Both the position numbers and the translations under genes were made by a program. Shown here piece after piece: positions 41,092 through 51,079 of a DNA stretch of 64,000 bases. Numbering within the stretch: the stretch's first letter is position 1; the number at the start of each line of letters is the position of its first letter. The stretch comes from Geodermatophilus saharensis (GTDB lineage Bacteria > Actinomycetota > Actinomycetes > Mycobacteriales > Geodermatophilaceae). The stretch is taken from NCBI RefSeq assembly GCF_900188205.1, contig NZ_FZOH01000005.1:124001-188000 (forward strand). The letters run 5' to 3'. The notes under the pieces were generated by a model that had not been told where the DNA came from, ran no database searches, and was given only the letters and a program-made list of their open reading frames with translations.

Positions 41092-42149
41092 CCAACCTCG
41101 ACCTGTCCAAGCCCACGTCCGACGCCGCCCCGGCCGGCACCCCGCTGCTCGACGTCGACGACCTGCGCGTGGAGTTCCGCACGCGCACGGGCACCGTGCA
41201 CGCCGTCAACGGCGTGAGCTACAGCCTGGCGGCGGGGGAGACCCTGGCCATCCTCGGCGAGTCGGGGTCGGGCAAGTCGGTGTCCGCCCAGGCGATCATG
41301 GGGATCCTCGAGACCCCGCCGGCGGTCATCAGCGGCGGCGGCATCTGGTTCGAGGGCCGCAACGTGCTGGAGATGTCGGCCGAGGACCAGCGCAAGGTCC
41401 GCGGCCCCGGCATCTCGATGATCTTCCAGGACGCGCTGTCGTCGCTGAACCCCGTCTACAGCGTCGGGTTCCAGATCGGCGAGATGTTCCGGGCGCACCG
41501 GGGGATGTCGCGGAAGGAGGCCCGCAAGCGCGCCGTCGAGCTGATGGACCGCGTGCGGATCCCCGCCGCGGCCCGCCGCGTCGACGACTACCCGCACCAG
41601 TTCTCCGGGGGCATGCGCCAGCGCGTCATGATCGCCATGGCGATCGCGCTGGACCCGCGCATCCTCATCGCCGACGAGCCGACCACCGCCCTCGACGTCA
41701 CCGTGCAGGCGCAGGTCATGGACCTGCTCAAGGACCTGCAGCGGGAGACGGGCATGGGGCTGATCCTCATCACCCACGACCTCGGCGTGGTCAACGAGGT
41801 GGCCGACAACGTCGCCGTCATGTACGCCGGCGAGATCGTCGAGCGGGGTACCGTCGACGACGTCTTCACCCGCCCCGCGCACCCCTACACCGAGGGGCTC
41901 ATGGGGTCGGTGCCCCAGGTCGAGGCCAAGGGCGGGCGGCTGCAGCCGATCGCCGGCCAGCCGCCGAACCTGGCGCGCATCCCGAGCGGCTGCCCGTTCC
42001 ACCCGCGCTGCGCCCGCCGGCGGCTCGGTGCCGAGGCCGCTCCGGGCCGCGAGTGCTCGACCGACGTCCCGCCGCTGCGGCTGGTCGTCCCGGGGCGCGA
42101 GGCGGCCTGCCACTACAGCGAGGAGGTTCTCGGTGTCCGAGCCCCGTGA
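41088..42149 (+). CDS. Peptide ABC transporter ATP-binding protein (DppD type)
   Basis: A protein of 353 residues. Walker [13 protein letters not shown], signature [16 protein letters not shown] and Walker [13 protein letters not shown] are all present. The C-terminal extension has the oligopeptide-type cysteines ([11 protein letters not shown]...C...C), which bind an iron-sulfur cluster in some family members. It pairs with the next ATPase. ATG 41088 overlaps the DppC stop by four bases. Confidence 0.9.
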   Translation: MTNLDLSKPTSDAAPAGTPLLDVDDLRVEFRTRTGTVHAVNGVSYSLAAGETLAILGESGSGKSVSAQAIMGILETPPAVISGGGIWFEGRNVLEMSAEDQRKVRGPGISMIFQDALSSLNPVYSVGFQIGEMFRAHRGMSRKEARKRAVELMDRVRIPAAARRVDDYPHQFSGGMRQRVMIAMAIALDPRILIADEPTTALDVTVQAQVMDLLKDLQRETGMGLILITHDLGVVNEVADNVAVMYAGEIVERGTVDDVFTRPAHPYTEGLMGSVPQVEAKGGRLQPIAGQPPNLARIPSGCPFHPRCARRRLGAEAAPGRECSTDVPPLRLVVPGREAACHYSEEVLGVRAP

Positions 42150-43257
42150 GCACGGCGCCACCGCGGCGTCGTCCCTGTCGAAGCCGGCTCCCACCCCGGT
42201 GGCCCCGACGCTGGAGGAGCCCGCGGCGTCCGGCGCGCGCGGCCCGCTGGGCGACACGCTGCTGGAGGTCAGGGGGCTGCAGAAGCACTTCCCGCTGACC
42301 CAGGGCATCGTCTTCAAGCGCACGATCGGCCACGTCCGCGCCGTCGACGGCGTCGACCTGACGCTGCGCCGCGGCGAGACGGTGGGCCTGGTCGGCGAGT
42401 CCGGCTGCGGCAAGTCGACGGTGTCGAAGCTGATCGTCGCGCTGGAGCGGCCGACGGCCGGGTCGATCCTCTACAAGGGCAAGGACGTCGCCCGCATGGG
42501 CGGGCGCGCGCTCAAGGAGTACCGGCGCGAGGTCCAGATCATCTTCCAGGACCCCTACGCCTCGCTGAACCCGCGGATGACCGTCGGCGACATCGTGGCC
42601 GAGGGCTGGGCGGTGCACGACGACGTCGCGCCGAAGAAGGGCCGGCTCAAGCGCACCCAGGAGCTGCTCGACCGCGTCGGTCTCAACCCCGACTACGTCA
42701 ACCGCTACCCGCACCAGTTCTCCGGCGGCCAGCGGCAGCGCATCGGCATCGCCCGCGCGCTGGCGCTGCAGCCGGAGGTCATCGTCTGCGACGAGCCGGT
42801 GTCGGCGCTCGACGTCTCGGTGCAGGCGCAGGTGGTCAACCTGCTCGAGGACCTGCAGGACGAGTTCGGCCTGTCCTACCTGTTCATCGCCCACGACCTG
42901 TCGGTGGTGCGGCACATCTCCGACCGCGTCGCGGTGATGTACCTCGGCAGCATCGTCGAGGAGGGCACCGACGAGCAGGTGTACGCCTCGCCGTCGCACC
43001 CCTACACGCAGGCGCTGCTGTCGTCGGTGCCGCTGCACGAGCCGCACCTGCGCGGGCAGAAGGACCGGATCCTGCTGCAGGGCGACGTGCCCAGCCCCGC
43101 GGACCCGCCGTCGGGCTGCCGGTTCCGCACCCGCTGCTGGAAGGCGCAGGACGTCTGCGCCACCGAGGCGCCGGCGCTGGTCGACCGCGGGCAGGGCCAC
43201 CCGAGCGCCTGCCACTTCGCCGAGGCCCGGATGGTCGTCCCCGTCGACGCCGAGTAG
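42133..43257 (+). CDS. Peptide ABC transporter ATP-binding protein (DppF type)
   Basis: A protein of 374 residues. Walker [13 protein letters not shown], signature [16 protein letters not shown], Walker [13 protein letters not shown], and C-terminal [14 protein letters not shown]...C. About 45 residues precede the ATPase core. GTG 42133 was chosen because AGGAGG lies seven bases upstream, giving a 17-base overlap with the preceding ATPase gene. Fifth and last gene of the importer operon, closed by a hairpin. Confidence 0.9.
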   Translation: MSEPREHGATAASSLSKPAPTPVAPTLEEPAASGARGPLGDTLLEVRGLQKHFPLTQGIVFKRTIGHVRAVDGVDLTLRRGETVGLVGESGCGKSTVSKLIVALERPTAGSILYKGKDVARMGGRALKEYRREVQIIFQDPYASLNPRMTVGDIVAEGWAVHDDVAPKKGRLKRTQELLDRVGLNPDYVNRYPHQFSGGQRQRIGIARALALQPEVIVCDEPVSALDVSVQAQVVNLLEDLQDEFGLSYLFIAHDLSVVRHISDRVAVMYLGSIVEEGTDEQVYASPSHPYTQALLSSVPLHEPHLRGQKDRILLQGDVPSPADPPSGCRFRTRCWKAQDVCATEAPALVDRGQGHPSACHFAEARMVVPVDAE

Positions 43258-43270
43258 CACCCCGCACCCC

Positions 43271-43312
43271 GACGGCGCGGTGGCCACCTCCCGGGGTGGT
43301 CACCGCGCCGTC
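43271..43312 (+). terminator. Terminator of the peptide ABC operon
   Basis: A perfect 12-bp outer stem (43271-43282 with 43301-43312) continues into an inner CCACC/GGTGG stem, 13 bases after the last stop codon. Confidence 0.75.
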
Positions 43313-43346
43313 GTCGTGTCCGGGCACGGTGGGAGACTGTGCGCCC

Positions 43347-44243
43347 GTGACCGCTGACCGCCGCCTGCTGCTGGTGCACGCCCACCCCGACGACGAGACG
43401 ATCAACAACGGCGCCACCATGGCCCGCTACGTCGCCGAGGGCGCCCGGGTCACGCTGCTCACCTGCACGCTGGGCGAGGAGGGCGAGGTCCTCGTCCCCG
43501 AGCTCGAGCTGCTCGGCCCCGAGCACGCCGACCAGCTCGGCGGGTACCGCATCGGCGAGCTGCGGGCGGCCATGGACGCGCTGGGCGTCACCGACTGGCG
43601 CTTCCTCGGCGGCCCCGGCCGCTACCGGGACTCCGGGATGATGGGGACGCCGGCCAACACGCGGGGCCGGGCGTTCTGGAACGCCGGCCTCGACGAGGCC
43701 GTGGCCCACGCGGTCGCCGTCGTCCGGGAGGTCCGGCCGCAGGTCGTCGTCACCTACGACGAGAACGGCGGCTACGGCCACCCCGACCACATCCAGGCCC
43801 ACCGGGTCGCGATGGCCGCCGTCGAGGCCGCCGCCGACCCCGGCCACCGCCCCGACCTGGGCGAGGCGTGGGACGTCGCCAAGGTCTACTGGTGCTGCGT
43901 CCCGCGCTCGGTGCTGCAGCGGGGCGCCGAGGCGATGGCGGCGCTGGGCGAGGACTCGCCGTTCGACCGGCTCGGCGACGTCGACGACATCCCCTTCGCC
44001 GTCCCCGACGAGCAGGTCACCGCCGCCGTCGACGGCCGGGCCCACGCCGGCGCGAAGGAGGCGGCCATGCGCGCGCACGCCACCCAGATCACGGTCGACG
44101 GGCCGTTCTTCGCGCTGTCGAACAACCTCGGCCAGGAGGTCCTCGGCGTCGAGTACTACCGGCTCGTCCGCGGGCAGCGCGGCCCGGCCGGGGACGCGCC
44201 GAACGGGTGGGAGGACGACCTGTTCGCCGGCCTGCCCGGATGA
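43347..44243 (+). CDS. mshB: GlcNAc-inositol deacetylase of mycothiol biosynthesis
   Basis: A protein of 298 residues, the length usual for MshB. Zinc motifs are [19 protein letters not shown] and [22 protein letters not shown] and the C-terminal [22 protein letters not shown] are MshB-like. It removes acetate from GlcNAc-inositol to give GlcN-inositol, the second-last intermediate before cysteine ligation. GTG 43347 has GACTGT at -12 to -7, suggesting a leaderless transcript. It overlaps the next gene by ATGA. Confidence 0.9.
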   Translation: MTADRRLLLVHAHPDDETINNGATMARYVAEGARVTLLTCTLGEEGEVLVPELELLGPEHADQLGGYRIGELRAAMDALGVTDWRFLGGPGRYRDSGMMGTPANTRGRAFWNAGLDEAVAHAVAVVREVRPQVVVTYDENGGYGHPDHIQAHRVAMAAVEAAADPGHRPDLGEAWDVAKVYWCCVPRSVLQRGAEAMAALGEDSPFDRLGDVDDIPFAVPDEQVTAAVDGRAHAGAKEAAMRAHATQITVDGPFFALSNNLGQEVLGVEYYRLVRGQRGPAGDAPNGWEDDLFAGLPG

Positions 44244-44641
44244 CGCGGGCCGCCGCGCTGGCCGCCGCGGCGGTCGCGGCGGTGGCCGTCTCGGGGTGGC
44301 TGGCGCTGGTCCAGGTGTTCTGGCTGCCGCTGCGGGTCGCCGGGGTCCTGGTGCCGCTGTCGGTCCTCGCCGCGCTCGTCGGCAACCCGCTGCTGGTGAC
44401 GCTCACCCACCGGCTCACCGGCTCGCGCGTCGTCGCCGTCCTCCCGGCGGTGACCTGGCTGGCGATCGCCCTGGCCGCCACGTCCCGCCGCCCCGAGGGC
44501 GACCTGGTCGCCGTCGGCACCGGCGGGCTGGGCACCGTCACGCTCGCCTTCCTCGGCCTGGGCGTGGTCGGGGCCGCCCTCGCCGTCGGCCGGGTGGTCG
44601 CCACCCCCCGCCCTCAGGCGTCCTCGGGCGCCCAGCGGTAG
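44240..44641 (+). CDS. Small integral membrane protein after mshB
   Basis: A protein of 133 residues with four hydrophobic segments ([71 protein letters not shown] and [24 protein letters not shown]). A protein of this kind commonly follows mshB in actinobacteria, as I recall; function unknown. Its start ATG overlaps the mshB stop. The 3' end overlaps the GNAT gene by 28 bases on the opposite strand. Confidence 0.75.
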   Translation: MTRAAALAAAAVAAVAVSGWLALVQVFWLPLRVAGVLVPLSVLAALVGNPLLVTLTHRLTGSRVVAVLPAVTWLAIALAATSRRPEGDLVAVGTGGLGTVTLAFLGLGVVGAALAVGRVVATPRPQASSGAQR

Positions 44642-45357
44642 TGGTAGCGGTGGTGCTCGACGTACCCGGCACCGCGGTACAGCGCCCGCGCCGGCGCGTT
44701 CGACGCCGCCACCTGCAGGTACACCCAGTGCGCCCCCTGCCCGGCGCCCCACCGGGTGAGCGCGCCCATGACGGCGGTGGCCAGTCCGCGACGGCGGTGC
44801 TGCCCGGCCACGGTCAGCGCGGCGACGCCGAGCCAGTCGTCGGTCACCACCCCGCGGGCGACGGCGACCGGCTCCCCACCGGGCTCGGGGCGCACCGCCG
44901 CGAAGACGACCCGCCCGGCGTTGGTGAGCACCGCGCGGGCGGCCGGAGACGCCTCGCGGTAGGCGGCCAGCCAGGCGTCGTCCGGGGCGGGCGCCAGCTC
45001 CACCGGCACGTCGTCGGCGGCGCCGGGCACCAGTGGCGCCGTCAGTACGAGGACGTCCTCGCCGCGCTCCCACCCGGCGGCGGCGAGGGCGGCGTCGACG
45101 GGGCGGGACGCCACGCCCGGCAGCTGCACGCCCGGCCGCAGTCCGCGGGCGCGGTACCAGGCGCCGACGGCGTCCGCCGCCTCCCCGAGCGGCAGCCCGG
45201 GGTCGCCGGTGACCAGCGCGGTGTTGGCCCGGCCGGTGAAGCCGCCGGCCGCGCGCAGCAGCCACCCGCCCAGCGCCTCCTCCTCCGGCGCGCGCCAGCC
45301 GCGGGCCGCGACCCGCTCGAGCTCGGCGACCCCCAGCGGCGAGCGGCTCTGTCCCAT
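44614..45357 (-). CDS. GNAT family N-acetyltransferase near mshB/fdxA
   Basis: A protein of 247 residues. The C-terminal half is a standard GNAT fold: VARGVVTDDWLGVAALTVAGQHRRRGLATAVMGALTRWG and [31 protein letters not shown]. The N-terminal half is a weaker, possibly degenerate GNAT repeat (EEEALGGWLLRAAGGFTGRANTAL). The bipartite build recalls MshD, but the protein is shorter and conserved MshD residues were not verified, so no symbol is given. ATG 45357. Confidence 0.75.
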   Translation of the reverse strand: MGQSRSPLGVAELERVAARGWRAPEEEALGGWLLRAAGGFTGRANTALVTGDPGLPLGEAADAVGAWYRARGLRPGVQLPGVASRPVDAALAAAGWERGEDVLVLTAPLVPGAADDVPVELAPAPDDAWLAAYREASPAARAVLTNAGRVVFAAVRPEPGGEPVAVARGVVTDDWLGVAALTVAGQHRRRGLATAVMGALTRWGAGQGAHWVYLQVAASNAPARALYRGAGYVEHHRYHYRWAPEDA

Positions 45358-45518
45358 GCCGGCGATCCTGCGCGGTGCCCACGGGCGTCCTCCGACGGGG
45401 TCGCACCGCCCGACCCGTCGCGCCCGGCGCCGCGGTACGGGGCCATACTGACGGGCGACACGCGCGAGCCCGGCCGCGAGCCGGGGCGCTGCCCGCACGT
45501 CCCCCGGGAGGACCCACC

Positions 45519-45845
45519 GTGACCTACGTGATCACCCAGGCCTGCGTCGACGTCCTCGACAAGGCGTGCATCGACGAGTGTCCGGTGGACTGCATCTACG
45601 AGGGCGACCGGATGCTCTACATCCACCCCGACGAGTGCGTCGACTGCGGTGCCTGCGAGCCGGTCTGCCCGGTGGAGGCCATCTACTACGAGGACGACGT
45701 CCCCGACAAGTGGAAGGACTTCTACAACGCCAACGTGGAGTTCTTCTCCGACCTGGGCAGCCCCGGCGGCGCGGCCAAGACCGGCCGGGTCGGCAAGGAC
45801 CACCCGCTGGTGGCGGCCCTGCCGCCGCAGGGCGAGGGACACTGA
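45519..45845 (+). CDS. fdxA: Seven-iron ferredoxin
   Basis: A protein of 108 residues. The N-terminal domain has VTYVITQACVDVLDKACIDECPVDCIYEGDRMLYIHPDECVDCGACEPVCPVEAI, giving the [3Fe-4S] and [4Fe-4S] ligands of FdxA, followed by the usual C-terminal helix-rich tail. It carries low-potential electrons, for example to P450 or sulfite reductase systems. GTG 45519 follows GGGAGGA. It is followed immediately by dapC, a frequent actinobacterial pairing. Confidence 0.9.
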   Translation: MTYVITQACVDVLDKACIDECPVDCIYEGDRMLYIHPDECVDCGACEPVCPVEAIYYEDDVPDKWKDFYNANVEFFSDLGSPGGAAKTGRVGKDHPLVAALPPQGEGH

Positions 45846-46960
45846 CCACCACGGCGGCGGGGCGGGTGGCCGGCCGGCTGCCCGACTTCCCCTGGGACAG
45901 CCTCGAGGCCGCCCGCGCCCGGGCCGCGCAGCACCCGGGCGGGCTGGTCGACCTGTCCATCGGGACGCCGGTCGACCCCACGCCCGACGTCCTGCGCACC
46001 GCGCTGGCCGCGGCGGGCGACTCCCCGGGCTACCCCATGGCCCTGGGCACCCGTGAGCTGCGCACCGCCGCCGCCGGGTGGCTGCAGCGCCGCCTCGGGG
46101 TGACCCTGGCCGACCCGCTCGGCGCCGACCCGTCGGTGGTGCCCACGATCGGCTCCAAGGAGCTCGTGGCGCTGATGCCCACGCTGCTCGGGCTGCACGA
46201 GGGCACGATGGTCATCCCGGAGGTCGCCTACCCGACCTACGAGGTCGGCGCGGTGCTGGCCGGGCTGGCGGTGCGCCGCACCGACACCCCGCCCGACGAC
46301 GCCGCCGGGATCGTCCTGGTGTGGCTGAACTCCCCGGGCAACCCGCACGGCCGGGTGCTGTCCGACGGCGAGCTGCGCGCCTGGGCGGCCTGGGGCCGGG
46401 CGCACGGCGTGCCGGTGGTCGCCGACGAGTGCTACGCCACCCTCGGCTGGGAGGTGCAGCCGCGGTCGCTGCTGCACCCCGCCGTCGCCGGCGACGACCA
46501 CACCGGCCTGCTCGCCGTGCACTCGCTGTCCAAGCAGTCGACGGCGGCCGGCTACCGCGCCGGGCTGCTCTCCGGGGACCCGCTGCTGGTCCGCCGGATC
46601 TGGGAGGTGCGCCGCCACCTCGGCCTGCTGGTGCCGGGCCCCGTGCAGGCGGCCATGACCGCCGCGCTCGACGACGACGCCCACGTAGACGCCCAGCGCG
46701 AGCGGTACCGCCGCCGCCGGGAGCGGCTGGCCGCGGCGGTCCGCGCCACCGGCGCCCGGATCGACCACTCCGAGGCCGGCCTCTACCTGTGGGTCACCCG
46801 CGACGAGGACTGCTGGACGACGGTCGACTGGCTGGCGGGCCTGGGCATCGTCCCGGCGCCCGGCTCCTTCTACGGCCCGGCCGGGGCCCGGCACGTGCGG
46901 ATGGCGCTCACGGCCGGTGACGAGCGCATCGACGCCGCCGTCGCCCGCCTGACCGCGTAG
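45842..46960 (+). CDS. dapC: Succinyldiaminopimelate transaminase
   Basis: A protein of about 370 residues, class I/II PLP aminotransferase. RLPDFPWDSLEAARARAAQHPGGLVDLSIGTPVDPTPD is a DapC-like opening; the PLP Lys lies in VHSLSKQSTAAGYRAG, the NSPGNPHG and VADECYATLGWE segments bind cofactor. It makes N-succinyl-LL-diaminopimelate, a lysine and peptidoglycan precursor. The start is uncertain: CTG 45842 would overlap the fdxA stop by four bases with a GAGGGA site; GTG 45866 is the alternative. Confidence 0.9.
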   Translation: MTTTAAGRVAGRLPDFPWDSLEAARARAAQHPGGLVDLSIGTPVDPTPDVLRTALAAAGDSPGYPMALGTRELRTAAAGWLQRRLGVTLADPLGADPSVVPTIGSKELVALMPTLLGLHEGTMVIPEVAYPTYEVGAVLAGLAVRRTDTPPDDAAGIVLVWLNSPGNPHGRVLSDGELRAWAAWGRAHGVPVVADECYATLGWEVQPRSLLHPAVAGDDHTGLLAVHSLSKQSTAAGYRAGLLSGDPLLVRRIWEVRRHLGLLVPGPVQAAMTAALDDDAHVDAQRERYRRRRERLAAAVRATGARIDHSEAGLYLWVTRDEDCWTTVDWLAGLGIVPAPGSFYGPAGARHVRMALTAGDERIDAAVARLTA

Positions 46961-47103
46961 CGGCGCCGCGGGCCCCACCAGCCGCGGGCCCACTAGTGGC
47001 CCGCAAGTGGGCGCCGGTCGGCCGCCAGAGGGTCGCAAGACCCCGGGGCCACGGTGGTCCCAGCCGCCGGGCAGCCCGCCCGGCCCCGCCGCGGAGGCCC
47101 GCC

Positions 47104-47268
47104 GTGTTCCTCGTCGTGTTCCTGCTCGTCCCCGTCCTCGCCCTCGTCGCGCTCGTCGCTGTCGAGGCCCACCTGCACCGCAACCGCAGCCTCGCCGGCG
47201 CCGCCGGCATGCCGGCGCCCTTCGACCGGCCGGAGCTCCACGGCAAGGGCCGCAACCGGGTGCACTGA
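47104..47268 (+). CDS. Small single-pass membrane protein
   Basis: A protein of 54 residues: one N-terminal membrane helix (MFLVVFLLVPVLALVALVAVEAHLHRN) and a polar tail (PFDRPELHGKGRNRVH). GTG 47104 follows a GGAGG site by six bases. No family was recognised. It is convergent with the transglycosylase-like gene, with four bases between the stops. Confidence 0.5.
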   Translation: MFLVVFLLVPVLALVALVAVEAHLHRNRSLAGAAGMPAPFDRPELHGKGRNRVH

Positions 47269-47272
47269 CCGG

Positions 47273-47917
47273 TCAGCCGCAGGGACCCTCCGCACGGGCG
47301 AGCGCTGCCGTCAGGGCGATCGCCAGGTCCTCGTGCTGCTGGTAGGCCTCCGGGAAGCCGGAGCGCTGGACCCACTGCGCGGCGTCGGTCAGCCGCATGG
47401 TCTCCCAGCCGGGGACCTGCACCAGGCCGTCGTAGAACTCCCCCGCCGCGTAGACCGGGTCCTGCACCTGCGCCGGCGTCCCCCAGCCCTGCGACGGGCG
47501 CTGCTGGAACAGGCCGAGGGAGTCGCGGTCGCCGTGGTCGAGGTTGCGCAGCGTCGACTCCTGCATCGCCGTGGCCAGCGCGATGACGGTGGCCCGCTCG
47601 GGCAGCCCGCGCTCGCGGGCGACGTCGGCGATGGTCCGCGCGTTGGCCCACTGCTCCGCCGAGAGGGTCACCGAGGTCGACGGCACGGTGCACAGCCCGG
47701 TCGGCACCGGGTCCTGCGAGCCGTCGGCCCGCCAGGCCAGGGCCAGGACCATCGCGATCCCCAGGACCATCGCCGGCCACCAGTGGCGCAGCGCCCACGG
47801 GCCGGCCGACCGTCGCCGCCCGGCCGGGGCCCGCGTGGCCGCGGGGCGCCGCGCCGGGGCCCGCTTCGCCGCGGGCCGGCGGGCGGCGGGGCGCGAGCCG
47901 GTCCGTGCGCTGGTCAT
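47273..47917 (-). CDS. Membrane-anchored lytic-transglycosylase-like protein
   Basis: A protein of 214 residues. An Arg/Ala/Pro-rich basic N-terminus is followed by one membrane helix (WWPAMVLGIAMVLALAWRA), then an extracellular domain with TIADVARERGLPERATVIALATAMQESTLRNLDHGDRDSLGLFQQRPSQGWG, which has the Glu and GLFQ pattern of SLT-type muramidases. This family is conserved in actinobacteria and sometimes misnamed as a metal transporter. It may cleave or bind peptidoglycan. Confidence 0.75.
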   Translation of the reverse strand: MTSARTGSRPAARRPAAKRAPARRPAATRAPAGRRRSAGPWALRHWWPAMVLGIAMVLALAWRADGSQDPVPTGLCTVPSTSVTLSAEQWANARTIADVARERGLPERATVIALATAMQESTLRNLDHGDRDSLGLFQQRPSQGWGTPAQVQDPVYAAGEFYDGLVQVPGWETMRLTDAAQWVQRSGFPEAYQQHEDLAIALTAALARAEGPCG

Positions 47918-48042
47918 CGCCGTCGACTCTAGGTCGGCCCCCGGACGGGTGACCGGAGGTCCGCGGACCGGCGAGGCGCACCGGCGGACGCGCCGTCCCC
48001 GCTAGCGTGTGCCCGCCGCCCGACACCTCGAGGAGTACCGCC

Positions 48043-49143
48043 ATGGCCGACGTCCTGCTCCCCGGGGTCACCGCCACCCGGGTCCCCACCGCCCGCCTGG
48101 TGCAGAACGTGCTGCACCCCGAGGGCACCGACCCCGCCGGACCGGGCGAGGCGGTGCTGTTCGTGCACGGCAACGTGAGCTCGGCGCTGTTCTGGCAGCC
48201 GACGCTGCGGACGCTGCACGAGACCGGCCGGCACCGCGTGCTCGCCGTCGACCTGCGCGGCTACGGCGACACCGACCCGCTGCCGATCGACGCCGGCCGC
48301 GGCGTGCGCGACTGGTCCGACGACCTGGCCGCGCTCGTCGACGCGCTGGGCCTGGACCGGGTGCACCTGGTCGGCTGGAGCATGGGCGCCGGCGTCGTCC
48401 TGCAGCACCTGCTCGACGCGCCGTCGCGGGTGGCCTCGGTGACCCTGGTCGCTCCGGTGTCGCCGTTCGGCTTCGGCGGGACCGCCGGGCCGGAGGGCCG
48501 CCGGCTGGGTGGCGACGGCGCGGGCTCGGGCGGGGGAGCGGCCAACCCGGAGTTCGTGGCGGCGCTGGCCGCCGGGGACACCTCCGACGCCGCGCCGACC
48601 AGCCCCCGCTCGATCCTGCGTGCGTTCTACGTGGCGCCGGGGTCGCTGCCGCTGGACCCGGCCCTCGAGGACGTGTTCGTCGCCGCGATGCTGTCCACCC
48701 GCACCGGCGAGGACCACTACCCGGGCGACGCGGTCCCCAGCGACACGTGGCCCGGGACGGCGCCGGGACGCCGCGGGGTGCTCAACACGATGGCGCCGAC
48801 CGTCTTCGACGTCTCGGGGATCGTCGACTCGCCGGTCCGGCCGCCGGTGCTGTGGGTGCGCGGCGACGCCGACGCGATCGTCTCCGACACCTCGGCGTTC
48901 GACCTGGCGTTCCTGGGGCAGCTGGGCGCGGTGCCCGGCTGGCCCGGCGCGGAGGTCTGCCCCCCGCAGCCGATGGTCGCCCAGACCCGCGCGGTGCTCG
49001 ACCGGTACGCGGCCGCCGGCGGCGCCTACCGGGAGGTCGTGCTGCCCGGCGTCGGGCACTCCCCGCACGTCGAGCGGCCGCAGGAGTTCGCCGTCGCGCT
49101 GCTGGAGCACCTCGACGCGACGGCGCCCGCCGACCTCGCCTGA
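48043..49143 (+). CDS. Alpha/beta hydrolase
   Basis: A protein of 366 residues. Oxyanion-hole strand LFVHGNVSSALFW, nucleophile elbow HLVGWSMGAGVVLQHLL (GWSMG), a likely acid in VRGDADAIVS and the catalytic His in VVLPGVGHSPHVERPQEF are all in order, giving a complete triad. The substrate is unknown; an ester or epoxide is possible. ATG 48043 has a GAGGAG site, and TAGCGT at about 48003 fits a -10 box. Confidence 0.85.
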   Translation: MADVLLPGVTATRVPTARLVQNVLHPEGTDPAGPGEAVLFVHGNVSSALFWQPTLRTLHETGRHRVLAVDLRGYGDTDPLPIDAGRGVRDWSDDLAALVDALGLDRVHLVGWSMGAGVVLQHLLDAPSRVASVTLVAPVSPFGFGGTAGPEGRRLGGDGAGSGGGAANPEFVAALAAGDTSDAAPTSPRSILRAFYVAPGSLPLDPALEDVFVAAMLSTRTGEDHYPGDAVPSDTWPGTAPGRRGVLNTMAPTVFDVSGIVDSPVRPPVLWVRGDADAIVSDTSAFDLAFLGQLGAVPGWPGAEVCPPQPMVAQTRAVLDRYAAAGGAYREVVLPGVGHSPHVERPQEFAVALLEHLDATAPADLA

Positions 49144-49204
49144 CGCGGGGCGGGAACGTCCCACCGGTGCGGCTCCCGGGAGGACGATCCCTGCGGGAGG
49201 GCGC

Positions 49205-50017
49205 ATGGACGGGATGCGGGAGCGCGTCGCCGGGGTCTTCGACCGGGCGGCGCCGACGTACGACGCCGTGGGCGTCGCGATGTTCGGCCCGATCGCCGAG
49301 CGGCTGGTCGCGGAGCTGGACCCCCGGCCGGGGGAGCGGGTCCTCGACGTCGGCTGCGGGCGGGGTGCGGTACTGGTGCGCGCCGCGGCGCGGGTGGGCC
49401 CGACCGGGTCGGTGACGGGTGTGGACCTGGCGCCGGGGATGGTCGAGCGGGCGCGGGCGGCGGCCGAGGCGACCGGGGTCCCGGCCGACGTGCGGATCGC
49501 CGACGCCGAGGACCCCGGTGGCGGCCCCTACGACGTCGTCGCCTCGTCGCTGGTGCTGTTCTTCCTCCCCGATCCCGCCGCGGCGCTGCGGGCCTGGCGG
49601 TCGCTGCTGGTCGACGGCGGCCGGGTCGGGGTGACGACGTTCGGCCCCTACGACGAGGCGTGGCGCGACGTCGACGCCGTCTTCACCCCCTACCTGCCGC
49701 CGCAGCTGCGGGACGCGCGCACGAGCGGCGCGAGCGGGCCCTTCTCCTCCGACGCCGGCGTCGAGGACCTGCTGCGCGGCGCCGGCTTCGGGGACCTGCG
49801 CACCACCCACCTCACCGTGCCGGTGCGCTTCACCGACGAGGACCACTGGCACACCTGGTCGTGGTCGGTCGGTCAGCGGGCCTTCTGGGAGCTGGTGCCC
49901 GAGGACGAGCGGGACGCCGTCCGGGCGGAGGTCTACCGGCGCCTGCGGCGCTGCCGCCACGACGACGGGCGCATCGGCTTCGACCAGGACGTCCGCGTCA
50001 CGCTCGGCCGGACCTGA
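49205..50017 (+). CDS. Class I SAM-dependent methyltransferase (UbiE/Methyltransf_11 type)
   Basis: A protein of 270 residues. After RERVAGVFDRAAPTYDAVG comes motif I VLDVGCGRGAVL, then TGVDLAPGMVERARAAA and the motif II region YDVVASSLVLFFLPDPAAALRAWRSLLVDGGRVGVTTFG. The opening is like menaquinone or polyketide C-methyltransferases, but no target can be assigned. It lies 61 bases downstream of the hydrolase and may share its transcript. A 29-bp hairpin follows. Confidence 0.85.
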   Translation: MDGMRERVAGVFDRAAPTYDAVGVAMFGPIAERLVAELDPRPGERVLDVGCGRGAVLVRAAARVGPTGSVTGVDLAPGMVERARAAAEATGVPADVRIADAEDPGGGPYDVVASSLVLFFLPDPAAALRAWRSLLVDGGRVGVTTFGPYDEAWRDVDAVFTPYLPPQLRDARTSGASGPFSSDAGVEDLLRGAGFGDLRTTHLTVPVRFTDEDHWHTWSWSVGQRAFWELVPEDERDAVRAEVYRRLRRCRHDDGRIGFDQDVRVTLGRT

Positions 50018-50023
50018 TGCCCC

Positions 50024-50088
50024 GGGGGTGCCTTTGTCGCGCTATTGGCACCTCGGGGCGGTGCCAATAGCGCGACAAAGGCACCCCC
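50024..50088. terminator. 29-bp perfect inverted repeat between convergent genes
   Basis: Arms 50024-50052 and 50060-50088 are exactly complementary around a seven-base loop. Its centre is unusually AT-rich for this DNA (TTTGTCGCGCTATTGG). It separates the methyltransferase and dapD stop codons and can terminate both. The length and perfect match suggest it may also be a dispersed repeat. Confidence 0.75.
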
Positions 50089-50094
50089 AGGGCG

Positions 50095-51069
50095 TCAGTT
50101 GGCGTGCAGAGCGGCGTTGAGCTCGCCCCAGGTGCCCGTGCGGGGCAGCGCCTCCAGCGCGCCGGTGACGCTGTTGCGGCGGAACAGCAGGCCGTCGCGG
50201 CCGGAGAGCTCGCGGGCCTTGACCACGGAGCCGTCGGGCAGGGTCACCCGCGAGCCGGCGGTGACGTAGCAGCCGGCCTCGACGACGCAGTCGTCGCCGA
50301 GGGAGATGCCGATGCCGGCGTTCGCGCCGAGCAGGCAGCCGCGGCCGATGGACACGACCTCCTTGCCGCCGCCGGACAGCGTCCCCATGATCGAGGCGCC
50401 GCCGCCGACGTCGCTGTCGGCGCCGACGACGACGCCCGCGCTGATGCGTCCCTCCACCATCGACGGGCCCAGCGTGCCGGCGTTGTAGTTGACGAAGCCC
50501 TCGTGCATGACCGTCGTCCCCTCGGCCAGGTGCGCGCCCAGCCGCACCCGGTCGGCGTCGGCGACCCGCACGCCCGGCGGGACGACGTAGTCGACCATCC
50601 GCGGGAACTTGTCCACCGACAGCACGGTCAGGCTGCCGTGGGCGGCCCGCAGCACCGCGCGGCGGGCCGGGGTGAGCTCGGTGGCCAGCACCGGCCCGGC
50701 GCTGGTCCAGGCGACGTTGGCCAGCAGCCCGAAGACGCCGTCGGTGTCGACCTCGTGCGGGCGCACCAGCCGGTGCGAGAGCAGGTGCAGCCGCAGGTAG
50801 ACGTCGTGGGTGTCGGCCGGCGGGGCGGCGAGGTCGGCGATGGTGGTCCGGACGCCGACCACCTGCACGCCGCGGGCGTCGTCGGTGCGCACCAGGCCCG
50901 AGAACTCCGGGCCGAGCTCGCCCTCCAGCTCCAGGGTGCCCAGCTGCTGCGTGCCCGACGGCCCCTCGCCGCCCAGCGCGGGCGCGGGGTACCAGGTGTC
51001 GAGGACGGTGCCGGAGGTGGTGACGGTCGCGAGACCGGCGGCGACGGCGGAGCGGGCGGGAGCGGTCAC
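50095..51069 (-). CDS. dapD: Tetrahydrodipicolinate N-succinyltransferase
   Basis: A protein of 324 residues of the actinobacterial DapD type. The C-terminal left-handed beta-helix is evident from hexapeptide-like runs: [60 protein letters not shown] and [29 protein letters not shown]. It succinylates tetrahydrodipicolinate in diaminopimelate synthesis, upstream of DapC and DapE encoded nearby. GTG 51069. Confidence 0.95.
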   Translation of the reverse strand: MTAPARSAVAAGLATVTTSGTVLDTWYPAPALGGEGPSGTQQLGTLELEGELGPEFSGLVRTDDARGVQVVGVRTTIADLAAPPADTHDVYLRLHLLSHRLVRPHEVDTDGVFGLLANVAWTSAGPVLATELTPARRAVLRAAHGSLTVLSVDKFPRMVDYVVPPGVRVADADRVRLGAHLAEGTTVMHEGFVNYNAGTLGPSMVEGRISAGVVVGADSDVGGGASIMGTLSGGGKEVVSIGRGCLLGANAGIGISLGDDCVVEAGCYVTAGSRVTLPDGSVVKARELSGRDGLLFRRNSVTGALEALPRTGTWGELNAALHAN

Positions 51070-51079
51070 GCGCCCGACG

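Noticed and set aside
44614..45357. mshD (mycothiol synthase)
   Set aside because: Two-part GNAT layout is suggestive, but the protein is about 50 residues short and its N-terminal half is weak; mshD residues could not be verified.
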